Positions 1-8,986 are shown, counted from the first letter of the stretch. The stretch is DNA of 64,000 nt from Desulfobacteraceae bacterium (GCA_003599885.1 QZKW01000030.1:1-64000), one strand, 5' to 3'. Translations and numbers: made by a program. The notes: generated by a model from the sequence alone, not told the origin.

Positions 1-2
1 GC

Positions 3-326
3 ATCGGGGAGATGAAATCCATTTCCGATCTGGGGTTTTCCGCTGAGTATGTGAAAGGTCTGTTGTCCCAGTACCAATTATGGGATGAGCCCATGGGGGA
101 TATCTGCAAAAAAGCGCAAAAAATCATTGTCAAAAACATCATGCATGCGCCGGTGGCAGGGGAGTTCGTGGATGAAAACGCCACCCTGGACCAGGCCATC
201 CACCAGCTGGTGATGGGAAAGCACCAGTCGCTGCTGGTCACCCGGAATGGCGATATCGTCGGGATTCTGCGGCTCGTGGACGTGTTCAGGGAAGTCTCTG
301 AGCAGATCAAGGCGTGCAAGTTATAA
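3..326 (+). CDS. CBS-domain protein, 5' end outside the window
   Basis: The reading frame is open to the left edge, so the first visible Met (position 12) is probably internal and the gene is 5'-truncated. The visible 108 codons end in a CBS-type half: a helix followed by a VKNIMHAPV-like entry strand, then an ENATLDQAIHQL helix and a GDIVGILRLVDVF strand-helix close to the C-terminus. CBS domains usually come in pairs and bind adenosyl nucleotides to regulate a partner; which nucleotide is bound here cannot be told. The gene ends 28 bases before the anion transporter on the same strand, so the two are probably one operon and the CBS protein may regulate that transporter (inference). Confidence 0.75.
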   Translation: MGEMKSISDLGFSAEYVKGLLSQYQLWDEPMGDICKKAQKIIVKNIMHAPVAGEFVDENATLDQAIHQLVMGKHQSLLVTRNGDIVGILRLVDVFREVSEQIKACKL

Positions 327-354
327 AGGATAGAAAATCAGGAGAATATAACAA

Positions 355-1815
355 ATGACATCCGCATTGGAAAAAATCGATATTAAACGCATTCTTTTTT
401 TATTATTGGGCCTTGGGCTATTTTTTATTGTCTATTACTCTCCGGCATGGCCGGATGCCATTGATCCCGAGGGTAAGCATTTCGTCCTGTCCCGGGAGGG
501 GAAAGGCGCGCTGGCGGTTTTTTTAATGGCCAGCACCTGGTGGATATTTGAAGTGGTGCCCATCGGCGTGACCGGCATCATGATCGGCGTGATGCAGACC
601 TTGTTTCTGATCCGTTCGGCCAACGACGCGTTCAAGGATTTCATGGACCCGTCGGTATTGTTTATTCTGGCCTCCATTGTCATCGGCATGGTGTTTACCC
701 GAACCGGACTCACCCGGCGGATGGCCTATAAAATGCTGGCCATTGTGGGGGAGAAAACCAGCATGATCATGCTGGGGTGTTTTGTGGTTACCGGCGCGCT
801 GACGCTCATCATGGCGCACACGGCTGTGGCCGCCACCATCTACCCCCTGCTGCTGTCGATTCACGCGTTTTACGACGATAGCGACAAACCCACGAAATTC
901 GGCAAGGCCCTGTTCATCGGAATGGCCTATGTGGCTGGCGCAGGGAGCATCATCACCCTTCTGGGCGCGGCCCGGGGCGCGGTGGCCATCGGTTTTTATA
1001 AAAGCATCTGCAACAAGGATATTGGTTTTTTTGAATTGTCCTATTTCATGCTGCCTGTTGGTGTGCTGATGATCGCACTTTTATGGGTTTTTTTCATGAT
1101 CGTCCTGAAACCCGAAAAGAAAACCATCCCGGGGCTTCGCGAAAAAGCCAAAAAACTGTCCGAAGGCCTGGGGCCCCTGACGAGAAATGAAATCGTCGCA
1201 TCCGTCATTATTTTTTCGTGCATTCTGACGCTGGCCCTACGGTCATTTATCCCGTTTCTCAGGCCCATTGACAAAACCGCCATTATTCTGGTTTCCACCA
1301 TCCTGTTTTTCATTACCAATATTTTAACCATCGAAGACCTTGAAGAAATTCCGTGGAACATCATCCTGCTGTTTGCCGGGGCCATGAGCATCGGGTTCTG
1401 CCTGTGGAAAACCGAAGCAGCCAACTGGCTGGCCGTTAACTGGCTGGTCATGTTCCAGAACGCGCCGGCCTTTGTGTTCATTATGAGCATCGCCTTTTTT
1501 GTCATGCTCATGACCAATTTTATCATGAACGTGGCAGCCATCGCCATCTCCCTGCCGGTTGCACTGGTCATCGCGCCTTATTTAGGCGTTGCCCCGGATG
1601 TGATTTTGTATGCGTCCCTGGTGACGGCGGGTATGCCGTTCTTACTGCTCATCGGTGCGGCACCCAATGCCATTGCGTATAATTCCAAAATGTTCACCAC
1701 CGGTGAATTTTTAAAATACGGAATCCCAGCCAGCATCATGCTGATGCTCGTGGTGGCCTTTGCCGTTTCCGTGCTATGGCCCCTCATGGGCATGCCGGTT
1801 TATATCGTGAAATAA
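355..1815 (+). CDS. DASS/SLC13-type anion:sodium symporter
   Basis: This is a 486-residue protein with about a dozen hydrophobic segments, the size and layout of the divalent anion:Na+ symporter (DASS/CitT/SLC13) family, which imports dicarboxylates, tricarboxylates or sulfate at the inner membrane. Two inverted-repeat signature segments are visible: a His-Thr-Ala motif near residue 157 (AHTAVAATIYPLL) and an Asn-containing counterpart near residue 385 (MTNFIMNVAAIAI). These stand where the family has SNT motifs, although neither is a perfect SNT. An amphipathic, charged loop separates the two halves around residues 255-285. The ATG at 355 follows a GGAG sequence. The substrate is not determined by sequence; for a sulfate reducer C4-dicarboxylate or sulfate are the obvious options (inference). 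The upstream CBS gene is probably co-transcribed. Confidence 0.85.
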   Translation: MTSALEKIDIKRILFLLLGLGLFFIVYYSPAWPDAIDPEGKHFVLSREGKGALAVFLMASTWWIFEVVPIGVTGIMIGVMQTLFLIRSANDAFKDFMDPSVLFILASIVIGMVFTRTGLTRRMAYKMLAIVGEKTSMIMLGCFVVTGALTLIMAHTAVAATIYPLLLSIHAFYDDSDKPTKFGKALFIGMAYVAGAGSIITLLGAARGAVAIGFYKSICNKDIGFFELSYFMLPVGVLMIALLWVFFMIVLKPEKKTIPGLREKAKKLSEGLGPLTRNEIVASVIIFSCILTLALRSFIPFLRPIDKTAIILVSTILFFITNILTIEDLEEIPWNIILLFAGAMSIGFCLWKTEAANWLAVNWLVMFQNAPAFVFIMSIAFFVMLMTNFIMNVAAIAISLPVALVIAPYLGVAPDVILYASLVTAGMPFLLLIGAAPNAIAYNSKMFTTGEFLKYGIPASIMLMLVVAFAVSVLWPLMGMPVYIVK

Positions 1816-1827
1816 ACAAAAACCATC

Positions 1828-1857
1828 GAGGCGGCCCGGAGTCCACCGGGCCGCCTC
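1828..1857 (+). terminator. GC-rich hairpin after the DASS gene
   Basis: A perfect 12-bp stem (1828-1839 pairing with 1846-1857) around a 6-base loop lies 12 bases after the transporter stop. No clear T-run follows, so termination efficiency is uncertain. The rest of 1858-2029 shows no gene; an AT-rich stretch near 1905-1940 could hold the promoter for the phosphatase gene. Confidence 0.6.
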
Positions 1858-2029
1858 TGTCTCAATTTGCCGCGTTACTCCCCCTTCCCCGCGCTCTCTC
1901 CATAAATAGTCGATATGGATATTGAATATTTCATTTAATTCTGTCAGGATAAGACCGTTTGAAATTTCCGCCGGTCAGACTCCGATAAATAACTGATCCA
2001 CTTGGACATTTACGAGAAAAGCATCGCTG

Positions 2030-2779
2030 ATGAAATATACCGTATTCTCCGGAATGCTGATTGGCCCCCGGAGCAGGCAGGAAGATTGCATCATTGACGG
2101 CACGGCTGTCTTTCAGGCGGACCGGCTGATGTCGAAAAGAAATATTGATACCGATCGTCTCCTGGCCTGTGTATGCGACGGCCTGGGCGGGCACGCACAC
2201 GGCGATACGGCCAGCCGGTTTGTCTGCGAACAAATAAACAACCGGTTTCTGGAAACCGCATCCGGTCTTCCCAGCGCTCAAAACATACTGGCGGATATTC
2301 AACAATCCGCACAACGTCTGCTCCCTGAAAACTCCGGTACAACCATCGCCGGATTAATGGCAGATTCCCACCAAGTGATCGTGTTTAACGCGGGGGACAG
2401 CCGGGTTTACAAAATTTCACCATCCGGGCTTGACCGTCTTTCCCATGATCATTCTCTGGTTCAGGGCCTGGTGGACAAATCCTTTATCCACCAGGATACA
2501 GCATCGGCCCATCCGATGAAAAATATCGTGGATTTCGGGATTGGGCCATTATTTTCCCACGTCTGGAACCATTTACACATTCATATCCATGAAGAGACAC
2601 TTTCAGACGGCGCCTGCTACCTGATTTGCTCCGATGGATTAAACGACATGATGACAGACCAGGAGTTGCATCAGCTTTTGGCTCCGGACCCGATTGAAAA
2701 CAGCAAAAAATTATTCACTGCCGTCCGGGAAATGAGATTAAAGGACAACACCAGCTTTGTCATCATAAGGATTCACTGA
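2030..2779 (+). CDS. PP2C-family serine/threonine phosphatase
   Basis: A 249-residue single-domain PP2C (PPM) phosphatase, expected to be a Mn/Mg-dependent cytosolic enzyme that removes phosphate from Ser/Thr. The family metal-binding motifs appear in order: RQED at residues 16-19, DGLGGH at 50-55, a GDSRVY strand near residue 123, SDGLNDM near 201, and DNTSF close to the C-terminus. The length matches minimal bacterial PP2C (Stp/PppA type). The next gene, 83 bases downstream on the same strand, encodes a Ser/Thr kinase-FGE fusion, so the two form an antagonistic phosphatase/kinase pair as seen in PppA/PpkA and PrpC/PrkC systems. No type VI secretion genes are visible in the window, so the regulated target is unknown. 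Confidence 0.9.
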   Translation: MKYTVFSGMLIGPRSRQEDCIIDGTAVFQADRLMSKRNIDTDRLLACVCDGLGGHAHGDTASRFVCEQINNRFLETASGLPSAQNILADIQQSAQRLLPENSGTTIAGLMADSHQVIVFNAGDSRVYKISPSGLDRLSHDHSLVQGLVDKSFIHQDTASAHPMKNIVDFGIGPLFSHVWNHLHIHIHEETLSDGACYLICSDGLNDMMTDQELHQLLAPDPIENSKKLFTAVREMRLKDNTSFVIIRIH

Positions 2780-2862
2780 CCGTTAAAATCGCCATTGTTG
2801 ACCGCTTTGGTCATCCATTGATCCGTATAATTGCTGCGGCGTGTTATGAGGAATAGCAAGTA

Positions 2863-4668
2863 ATGGAAACACTTATTAAAAAATGCCTTCCGACCTATGA
2901 GGTGCTGGGTAAAATCGGTGAAGGCGTTTATGGATCGGTTTTTCATGTAAAAGACAGCCTGAAGGAACGGGCGGTGAAGGTTGTCCCCATTATGGTGGAG
3001 CGTTCCCTTTCCTTTCGCACTGAACAGGATCTGGATTCCAAAATATCCCACGATTTTTACGCAGTTCAGGAATATTACGGAAAAATAAAAGGTGAAGGGG
3101 TCATTGAAATCCATGACTTTCACCTCATGGACAAGCAGATTTCCAAACAGGAAGCAAAGGCCTATCTGGTCATCCTGATGGAATATTGCCCGGAAAACCT
3201 GTCCGACCATGTGATCGACCATTACCCGCTTCCTCCTGAACATGCCAAAAACCGGATGCGCGAACTGGCGGAAATACTGAACCGTCTGTCGAACCGGGCA
3301 AAAGACGCATTTATTGTCAAAGACTTAAAGCCCTCCAACCTCTTGATCAATAAAGAAGATCAATTATTGATCGGGGATCTGGGCGGGCTCCAGCGCCTGC
3401 AAAGTATTTCAACTGCCGCCAGTGCGCAATTCACACCCAACTGGTCCGCACCGGAACTGATCATCAACAGCGCATCCGCAGGAATTCCCAGCCTGCTGTA
3501 TGCCTACGGCCTGGTCTGTTATTTTATCTGGTTCGGCAGGCTCCCTTACGATAAAAATGATTTTACGGAAAGGACCCGGCGAATCAGAGACGATGGACTG
3601 CCTTTCACCCGCAGCGACATGCCATATTACGTCCAGGGAATGATCGAAAAATGCCTTCAGTTCGACCCGGCCAACCGGCCCAGGGATCTGGATGAAATCT
3701 TAAAAATCCTCAGCGGCGACAAGCGCCTGATCATCGATGACCCATCCTTGACCGCCAGGACGTCCGGAAGCAAATCCGGCAGCGCTTCCGGGAATTTGTC
3801 CGGCCAGACTTCGCCCCGGAAAAAAATCAAAATCTCCGCTCCTCCCCCCATTTTAGACGTTGATGCAGAGGATCTGGCCGACACTCCCAGCCCACTGCCT
3901 GATATGCATAAAATCGGCGACACCTGGACGGAACCGGTTACCGGCACGATATTTAAATGGGTCCCCTCAGGCTCATTCCGAATGGGGTCCGGAACCTGGG
4001 ACGGTGAAGGGAACAAGGACGAGTTTCCGGTCCATACGGTTAGTCTCGACGGATTCTGGATGGGGAAACATGTCATTACCCAGGGAGACTGGAAAAAAGT
4101 CATGGCCGGCGCCTTCTGGCAAAAAGTCCGCGCCTTAAGCATCAACCCTTCCGTTTTCAAAGTCAGCCTGGAACACCCGGTTGAAAATATATCCTGGTTT
4201 GAAGCCCAGGAATTTATCCAAAAGCTGATAAGCCTTAATAAAAACAAATATCATTTCCGGCTGCCCACGGAAGCGGAATGGGAATATGCCGCCCGAAGCT
4301 GTGGAAAAGAAGAAAAATATGCCGGCGCCGATCTCCTGGACGATATTGCCTGGTATTCGGCCAACAGCGGTATGACCACGCGGCCGGTGGGCGTCAAAAA
4401 GCCCAATGCGCTGGGATTATGCGACATGAGTGGCAACGTGTATGAATGGTGCGAAGACGCCTACAGTGAAACCGCCTACAAAAAGCACCGGAAAAAAAAT
4501 CCGCTGACAAGCCAGGAAGGCTCCCGGCGGGTTATCCGGGGCGGAAGCTGGTGCAACTCCCCCCATGAAATGCGCTGCACCTATCGCGCCGCCGTTAATC
4601 AGGACTTCAAAAGCAACTACCTGGGGTTCCGGCTGGTGATGACATCCGTCAACCGGAAGCTGATATAA
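2863..4668 (+). CDS. Ser/Thr protein kinase fused to FGE/sulfatase-modifying-factor domain
   Basis: A 601-residue two-domain protein. Residues about 12-285 form a Hanks-type kinase: glycine loop GEGVYGSVF (19-27), ATP-binding Lys39 in AVKVV, and catalytic Asp154 in VKDLKPSN. The His and Arg of the usual HRD are replaced, and the metal site reads GDLGG at Asp172 in place of DFG. A low-complexity linker (about 295-350, rich in Ser, Gly and Pro) leads to a formylglycine-generating-enzyme-like domain from about residue 355 (WTEPVTGTIFKWVPSGSF) to the end, with the terminal RVIRGGSW and YLGFRLV motifs. Two Cys (564, 572) lie near the position of FGE catalytic cysteines but with different spacing, so oxidase activity is doubtful; many such fused domains act as ligand-binding modules. 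No transmembrane segment is visible. It forms a pair with the PP2C gene. Confidence 0.88.
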   Translation: METLIKKCLPTYEVLGKIGEGVYGSVFHVKDSLKERAVKVVPIMVERSLSFRTEQDLDSKISHDFYAVQEYYGKIKGEGVIEIHDFHLMDKQISKQEAKAYLVILMEYCPENLSDHVIDHYPLPPEHAKNRMRELAEILNRLSNRAKDAFIVKDLKPSNLLINKEDQLLIGDLGGLQRLQSISTAASAQFTPNWSAPELIINSASAGIPSLLYAYGLVCYFIWFGRLPYDKNDFTERTRRIRDDGLPFTRSDMPYYVQGMIEKCLQFDPANRPRDLDEILKILSGDKRLIIDDPSLTARTSGSKSGSASGNLSGQTSPRKKIKISAPPPILDVDAEDLADTPSPLPDMHKIGDTWTEPVTGTIFKWVPSGSFRMGSGTWDGEGNKDEFPVHTVSLDGFWMGKHVITQGDWKKVMAGAFWQKVRALSINPSVFKVSLEHPVENISWFEAQEFIQKLISLNKNKYHFRLPTEAEWEYAARSCGKEEKYAGADLLDDIAWYSANSGMTTRPVGVKKPNALGLCDMSGNVYEWCEDAYSETAYKKHRKKNPLTSQEGSRRVIRGGSWCNSPHEMRCTYRAAVNQDFKSNYLGFRLVMTSVNRKLI

Positions 4669-4753
4669 ACAAAACTTTAAAAAGGCATAAACAGGCCTTG
4701 GTTTTTGAATTTTATAACGATAATTATACTTAAATGTTTTTCAGGAGGATTTC

Positions 4754-5374
4754 ATGGCAGTAATCACCATCAACACGGAATTCGGAACCCATAGCCAGCT
4801 CGTTGCTTCCAAACTGGCGCAGCAGCTTAAATATGACCATATTGGAGACGAGCTGCTGGCACAGATCGCAAAAGAGCTCAATCTTTCGGAACATGAGGTA
4901 GGGGCTTTTCTCCAGACTTCAAAATCTTCCGCGCTCAGACTGATTGACAAATACACCTGTTCGATCGTTCAGAAAATAGTGGATAGCGGGCACGGATGCC
5001 TGGATGACAAGGCCTATTACGAAAAAACAAAAGAACTGGTTGAGAAACTCTATACCAATGACAATATCATTATTCTGGGCTGGGGTTCACAATGCATCCT
5101 AAAGGACCGGCCGAACACGCTCCATGTCAAGCTCATAAAAGACCATGATTTAAAAATCGCGGACCTGATGGAGCATCAGAAATTAAGCCGCAAAGCCGCC
5201 GAGGATAAGATTAAAACGAAGGAAGATGATCTCAAGGCATATATAAAAGAATATTTTAATGCCGACTGGAATGATGCCCGTCTCTATGACCTGATCATCG
5301 ATATGGGGAAAAATTCCCTTCAGGAAGCCGTTGACCTGATCTGCGAAAACCTGAAACACAAATTAAAAGGATAA
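4754..5374 (+). CDS. cytidylate-kinase-like family protein
   Basis: A 206-residue protein beginning with a strand and helix (AVITINTEFG, then SKLAQQLKYDHIGDELL) typical of the cytidylate-kinase-like family (AAK6/Cmk-like P-loop fold). The P-loop glycine-rich motif is degenerate (EFGTHSQL), so nucleotide phosphorylation is not assured. A second conserved strand, NIIILGWGSQCIL, sits near residue 95 and is followed by a helical region rich in Lys and Asp (KAAEDKIKTKEDDL), the usual LID-like part. A strong ribosome-binding site (CAGGAGG) lies 8 bases before the ATG. It stands 52 bases ahead of nhaA on the same strand. In other bacteria such proteins often sit beside transporter genes with CBS or USP domains, which hints at a regulatory role (inference). 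Confidence 0.75.
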   Translation: MAVITINTEFGTHSQLVASKLAQQLKYDHIGDELLAQIAKELNLSEHEVGAFLQTSKSSALRLIDKYTCSIVQKIVDSGHGCLDDKAYYEKTKELVEKLYTNDNIIILGWGSQCILKDRPNTLHVKLIKDHDLKIADLMEHQKLSRKAAEDKIKTKEDDLKAYIKEYFNADWNDARLYDLIIDMGKNSLQEAVDLICENLKHKLKG

Positions 5375-5426
5375 GTTTTCAACGCATACGGAAAATTCCT
5401 TTCAAGGCCTGTGTGTCAGTGACAAA

Positions 5427-6818
5427 ATGGAACCTATGCAAAATTACCGGTCAGCCATATATGGCGTTTTTTCAGACCAGATAATCAAACCCACCCAGCG
5501 GTTTTTCAGGAAGGAGGCTGCCAGCAGCCTCCTGTTACTGGCTGCGGTGATTATCGCATTGGTATGGGCCAATTTCCCCGTATTCGCATCCTACCATCAT
5601 ATCTGGCACACCGACATCGGGTTCAGCCTCGGGACGATGGCCGTATCCAAATCCCTGATCCACTGGATCAACGACGGCCTGATGGCGCTTTTTTTCTTTA
5701 CCGTCGGCCTTGAAATCAAGCGGGAATTGCTTGTCGGAGAACTGTCGTCTCCTCAAAAAGCATTATTTCCTGTTGTTGCAGCTCTGGGCGGCATTCTGGT
5801 GCCGGGCATTATTTATGCCCTGTTCAATTATAACACGCCCTCCGCCTCAGGATGGGCGATTCCCATGGCAACCGATATCGCCTTTGCAATGGGCGCCATC
5901 GCCATTTTCGGCAACAAGCTGCCGATGGGCCTGCGGGTCTTTCTGGCCGCTTTTGCAATTGCTGATGACCTGGGGGCCGTATTGATCATTGCATTGTTCT
6001 ACACCAAAGAAATCGTTTTTTCCAATATTGCGATCTGCGGTATTCTGGTGCTGCTGCTGGGCCTTGTCAATTTTTTATGGATACGCTGGACCGTGGTTTA
6101 TGCGGTATTGGGCATACTGATATGGATCGCGGTTCTCGGCTCAGGCCTTCATCCGACAGTCGCCGGAATCGTTGTATCACTGTTCATTCCTGCGCAAGGC
6201 AAATATGACACGGACCTTTTTGTTCAAAAAGTAAAAGAACGGCTGAATGCGTTCCAGTGTTCGGAAACCAGTTGCGGGTTTTCCATTTTATTAAATGAAG
6301 ATCATTTAAATGCTGTTCAGGGGCTGGAACTCGACTGCCATAATGTTGAAACTCCCCTTCAGCGGATGCTGCACGCCCTGCACCCCTGGGTTGCATTCCT
6401 CATTTTACCGGTTTTTGCGCTGGGCAATTCGGGGTTGATCCTTCATGAGCTGAATATTTCCGAAGCGGTGAGCCATCCGGTCACCAGAGGAATCATCCTG
6501 GGATTATTTTTTGGCAAGCCCATCGGCATTACGCTTTTTTCTTATCTTGCTGTAAAGACCGGCATCGCCGTTCTGCCGCAAGGTATTCGATGGTCCCATA
6601 TTTTCGGAGCATCCATGCTGGGCGGTATAGGCTTTACCATGTCCCTGTTTGTTGCCGGGCTTTCGTTTACCTCTCCAGAATTAATCAATAACGCTAAATT
6701 TGCAATTCTTTTCGGATCGGTTATTTCAGCAATCGCCGGCATCGTTTTCCTGATGGCATACGGCACCGCCGGTTCCTCTAACCATAACCCTCAAAAAACG
6801 GGCGGAAACGATTCATGA
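5427..6818 (+). CDS. nhaA: NhaA-type sodium/proton antiporter
   Basis: A 463-residue integral membrane protein of the NhaA family, which expels Na+ (or Li+) in exchange for protons. The diagnostic Asp pair (Asp180-Asp181 in AIADDLGAV) that carries ion transport in NhaA is present, as are the family segments TVGLEIKREL near residue 93, PMATDIAFAMGA near 148 and GIGFTMSLFVAGLSF near 400. An insert of about 70 residues (about 255-325, hydrophilic, with several Cys) before the second half is typical of the longer NhaA versions outside enterobacteria. The start is uncertain between 5427 and an ATG three codons downstream; no good ribosome-binding site precedes either. Its stop overlaps the next gene's start (ATGA), indicating coupled translation. 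Confidence 0.95.
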   Translation: MEPMQNYRSAIYGVFSDQIIKPTQRFFRKEAASSLLLLAAVIIALVWANFPVFASYHHIWHTDIGFSLGTMAVSKSLIHWINDGLMALFFFTVGLEIKRELLVGELSSPQKALFPVVAALGGILVPGIIYALFNYNTPSASGWAIPMATDIAFAMGAIAIFGNKLPMGLRVFLAAFAIADDLGAVLIIALFYTKEIVFSNIAICGILVLLLGLVNFLWIRWTVVYAVLGILIWIAVLGSGLHPTVAGIVVSLFIPAQGKYDTDLFVQKVKERLNAFQCSETSCGFSILLNEDHLNAVQGLELDCHNVETPLQRMLHALHPWVAFLILPVFALGNSGLILHELNISEAVSHPVTRGIILGLFFGKPIGITLFSYLAVKTGIAVLPQGIRWSHIFGASMLGGIGFTMSLFVAGLSFTSPELINNAKFAILFGSVISAIAGIVFLMAYGTAGSSNHNPQKTGGNDS

Positions 6819-7207
6819 AAAACCTTCTCATCTGTTTTGCTGCGGGATGCCTGGGCGCCCTGGCAAACAGCCTTACGGTATGGGCTTTTGGAACCCATGG
6901 CATTACAAGCCAGTTTCATGTCGCCATCGCACCGGCATTAACACCTTCCTGGCTCTATCCGCGCATCGTCTGGGGCGGATTATGGGGCATCCTCTTTGCC
7001 ATTCCCTGGCTCAATTCAAAACCCATCACCAAAGGCGCATTCCTGAGCCTTTTCCCCACCCTCGTTCAACTCCTTGTGGTCTTTCCCTTTCAGGCCAAAA
7101 AAGGATATTTTGGTCTGATGCTGGGTGTTTACACCCCTTTTTTTGTCATATTTTACAATCTGGTTTGGGGACTTGTCACATCGCTGACCATTAAATTGTC
7201 AAAATAA
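6815..7207 (+). CDS. small integral membrane protein between nhaA and nhaD
   Basis: A 130-residue hydrophobic protein with about four transmembrane stretches (roughly residues 3-24, 44-67, 77-95 and 101-126) and short loops. The family is not recognised. It overlaps the nhaA stop by 4 bases and ends 35 bases before nhaD, so it is very likely made with both antiporters. It could be an accessory or structural partner of one of them, but nothing in the sequence proves this. No conserved charged residues typical of an ion path stand out except an Arg (PRIVW) near residue 51. Confidence 0.7.
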   Translation: MKNLLICFAAGCLGALANSLTVWAFGTHGITSQFHVAIAPALTPSWLYPRIVWGGLWGILFAIPWLNSKPITKGAFLSLFPTLVQLLVVFPFQAKKGYFGLMLGVYTPFFVIFYNLVWGLVTSLTIKLSK

Positions 7208-7242
7208 ATCAATTGACGAATAGATAGGGGTGAAGGCCAATT

Positions 7243-8523
7243 ATGTCCACCATGATCGCTGTCGTCTTTGTCGTCGCCTATGCCTGTATCGCACTGGAGC
7301 ATCCGCTTAAAATCAACAAGTCCGCCATCGCCCTGATTGCCGCCGGGCTGATGTGGACCTTTTATTCCATCGCAAGCCCGATAGGCGTCCACGGTGTTAC
7401 CGAACAATTAACTGAAAAGCTGGCCGAAACCGCAGCCATTGTATTTTTCCTGATCTGCGCCATGACCATCGTTGAAGTGACCGACTCCCATGGCGGCTTC
7501 GAGGTCATCACTTCCCGCATCAAAGCCGCCAAACTTGTGAACCTGCTCTGGATTATCGGCTTCATTACCTTCTACCTGTCCTCGATTCTCGACAACATGA
7601 CCACCACCATCGTTATGATCGCCCTGATGAAACGCCTGCTCAAGGATCACAAGCAGCGCCTCTTCTTTGCGGGGATTATCGTCATCGCCGCCAATGCCGG
7701 AGGGGCGTGGAGCCCCATCGGCGACGTGACCACCACCATGCTGTGGATCGGAGGTCAGGTCACAACCCTCAATATTATGAAAACAACCTGGCTTGCTTCC
7801 ATGATGAACCTGCTGGTCCCGCTGATTATAGCATCTTTCTTTGTTAAAGGCAGCGTGGTGCCGCCCGACAAGATCGAAAGCGGGAGCGGACGCACCTCTG
7901 AATTCGAAAAAACCTTCATGTTTTTCATGGGCATGGGCAGCCTGATCTTTGTTCCGATATTCAAATCCGTCACCCACCTTCCCCCATATCTGGGTATTTT
8001 GCTGGCGCTGGGAATCCTTTGGCTGGTGGGCAATATCCTGCATCGCAACAAAACAGATGAAGAAAAGGACAACCTCAGACTTGCCAAAGCCCTCAAGCGC
8101 ATCGACATGGCGTCGGTGGTATTCTTTATCGGCATCCTGCTTGCCGTGGCGACTCTTTCCGCCAACGGCATGCTTCCGGCGCTGGCCGGATGGATTGACG
8201 TTAAAATCGGCAACCAGGCGATTATCGTCATGATCATCGGTCTTGTTTCCGCTGTCGTGGACAATATTCCCTTAGTGGCGGCCTCCATGGGCATGTACCC
8301 CCTTGCCCAGTTCCCTGCGGACTCATTTATCTGGGAATTCATGGCATACTGCGCAGGTACCGGCGGCTCCATCCTGATTATCGGTTCGGCCGCGGGCGTT
8401 GCTGCCATGGGCCTCGAAAAAATCGAATTTTTCTGGTATGCCCGCCGCATTGGACCGCTTGCCCTTGCCGGGTATTTTGCGGGTATTGCGACTTACATTA
8501 TTCAATACAGGCTGGTTCACTAA
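7243..8523 (+). CDS. nhaD: NhaD-type sodium/proton antiporter
   Basis: A 426-residue membrane protein of the NhaD family (ion transporter superfamily), a Na+/H+ antiporter found in marine and halotolerant bacteria and in plastids. It has about 11-12 hydrophobic segments. Characteristic polar motifs lie inside membrane regions: ILDNMTTTIVMIALMKR near residue 113, the GGAWSPIGDVTTTMLW block near residue 148 and VVDNIPLVAAS near 338. The Asn/Asp/Thr residues of these blocks are those implicated in transport in the family. The ATG at 7243 follows a GGGG-containing ribosome-binding site. It is the last gene of the cytidylate-kinase-like/nhaA/small membrane protein/nhaD run and is followed by a terminator hairpin. 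Confidence 0.92.
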   Translation: MSTMIAVVFVVAYACIALEHPLKINKSAIALIAAGLMWTFYSIASPIGVHGVTEQLTEKLAETAAIVFFLICAMTIVEVTDSHGGFEVITSRIKAAKLVNLLWIIGFITFYLSSILDNMTTTIVMIALMKRLLKDHKQRLFFAGIIVIAANAGGAWSPIGDVTTTMLWIGGQVTTLNIMKTTWLASMMNLLVPLIIASFFVKGSVVPPDKIESGSGRTSEFEKTFMFFMGMGSLIFVPIFKSVTHLPPYLGILLALGILWLVGNILHRNKTDEEKDNLRLAKALKRIDMASVVFFIGILLAVATLSANGMLPALAGWIDVKIGNQAIIVMIIGLVSAVVDNIPLVAASMGMYPLAQFPADSFIWEFMAYCAGTGGSILIIGSAAGVAAMGLEKIEFFWYARRIGPLALAGYFAGIATYIIQYRLVH

Positions 8524-8539
8524 ATTTTTCCCGCTGATA

Positions 8540-8577
8540 ATACACCTCCCGGTCAACTGACGGGGGGTTGTATTTTT
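8540..8577 (+). terminator. intrinsic terminator after nhaD
   Basis: An imperfect hairpin (ATACACCTCCCG pairing with CGGGGGGTTGTAT) is followed by TTTTTA, 17 bases after the nhaD stop. The remaining 8578-8781 is AT-rich, with no other gene seen. Confidence 0.7.
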
Positions 8578-8781
8578 ATCCGGCAGGGGAAACAGGAGCA
8601 AATATTGATTCACGAATAAAAAGCACATCAGATTTTTCCTTGACCTGCTCGTTTTCATTGCTACCTTAATATAAAAGATCGTTTTATGAATTTGCTTTAA
8701 AATGAATTTAAAATTTTAAGCGCACAATTCAAAACGAATGTGTTGAAAGACGCCAAATCCCATACACAGGGAGGACTGACT

Positions 8782-8895
8782 ATGAACAAGGTATGCATTG
8801 AAGTTAGAGAATATGCAGAAATTCTGCCTGAGTTAAGAGAAGTTCTGAAGCATTTGAGAGATGATTTGATCAGTGATGAACTGCTTTGGATCTGA
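8782..8895 (+). CDS. small acidic peptide, 37 residues
   Basis: An ATG at 8782, preceded at good distance by GGGAGGA (8769-8775), opens a 37-codon frame ending TGA at 8895. The peptide is acidic and amphipathic (several Glu, Leu and Asp; a segment such as LPELREVLKHLRDDL predicted as one helix) and starts MNKVCIEVREYA. It is not recognised as a known family. It stands alone between the nhaD terminator and its own strong terminator, which suggests a transcript of its own. It could be a small regulatory protein or an artefact; the Shine-Dalgarno match and the terminator favour a real gene. Confidence 0.5.
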   Translation: MNKVCIEVREYAEILPELREVLKHLRDDLISDELLWI

Positions 8896-8947
8896 TAAAA
8901 TAAAACTTAATCAATAATTTTCCATCAACTTATAGTCTCACTTAGCC

Positions 8948-8986
8948 AAAAGGCAATGGGTCTCAAAAAAGAGCCATTGCCTTTTT
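8948..8986 (+). terminator. strong intrinsic terminator after the 37-codon ORF
   Basis: The stem GGCAATGG (8952-8959) pairs with CCATTGCC (8974-8981). An inner CTC/GAG extension and an A6 loop complete it, with A-tract upstream and TTTTT downstream. The following 8990-9110 is AT-rich and holds no gene. Confidence 0.85.
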
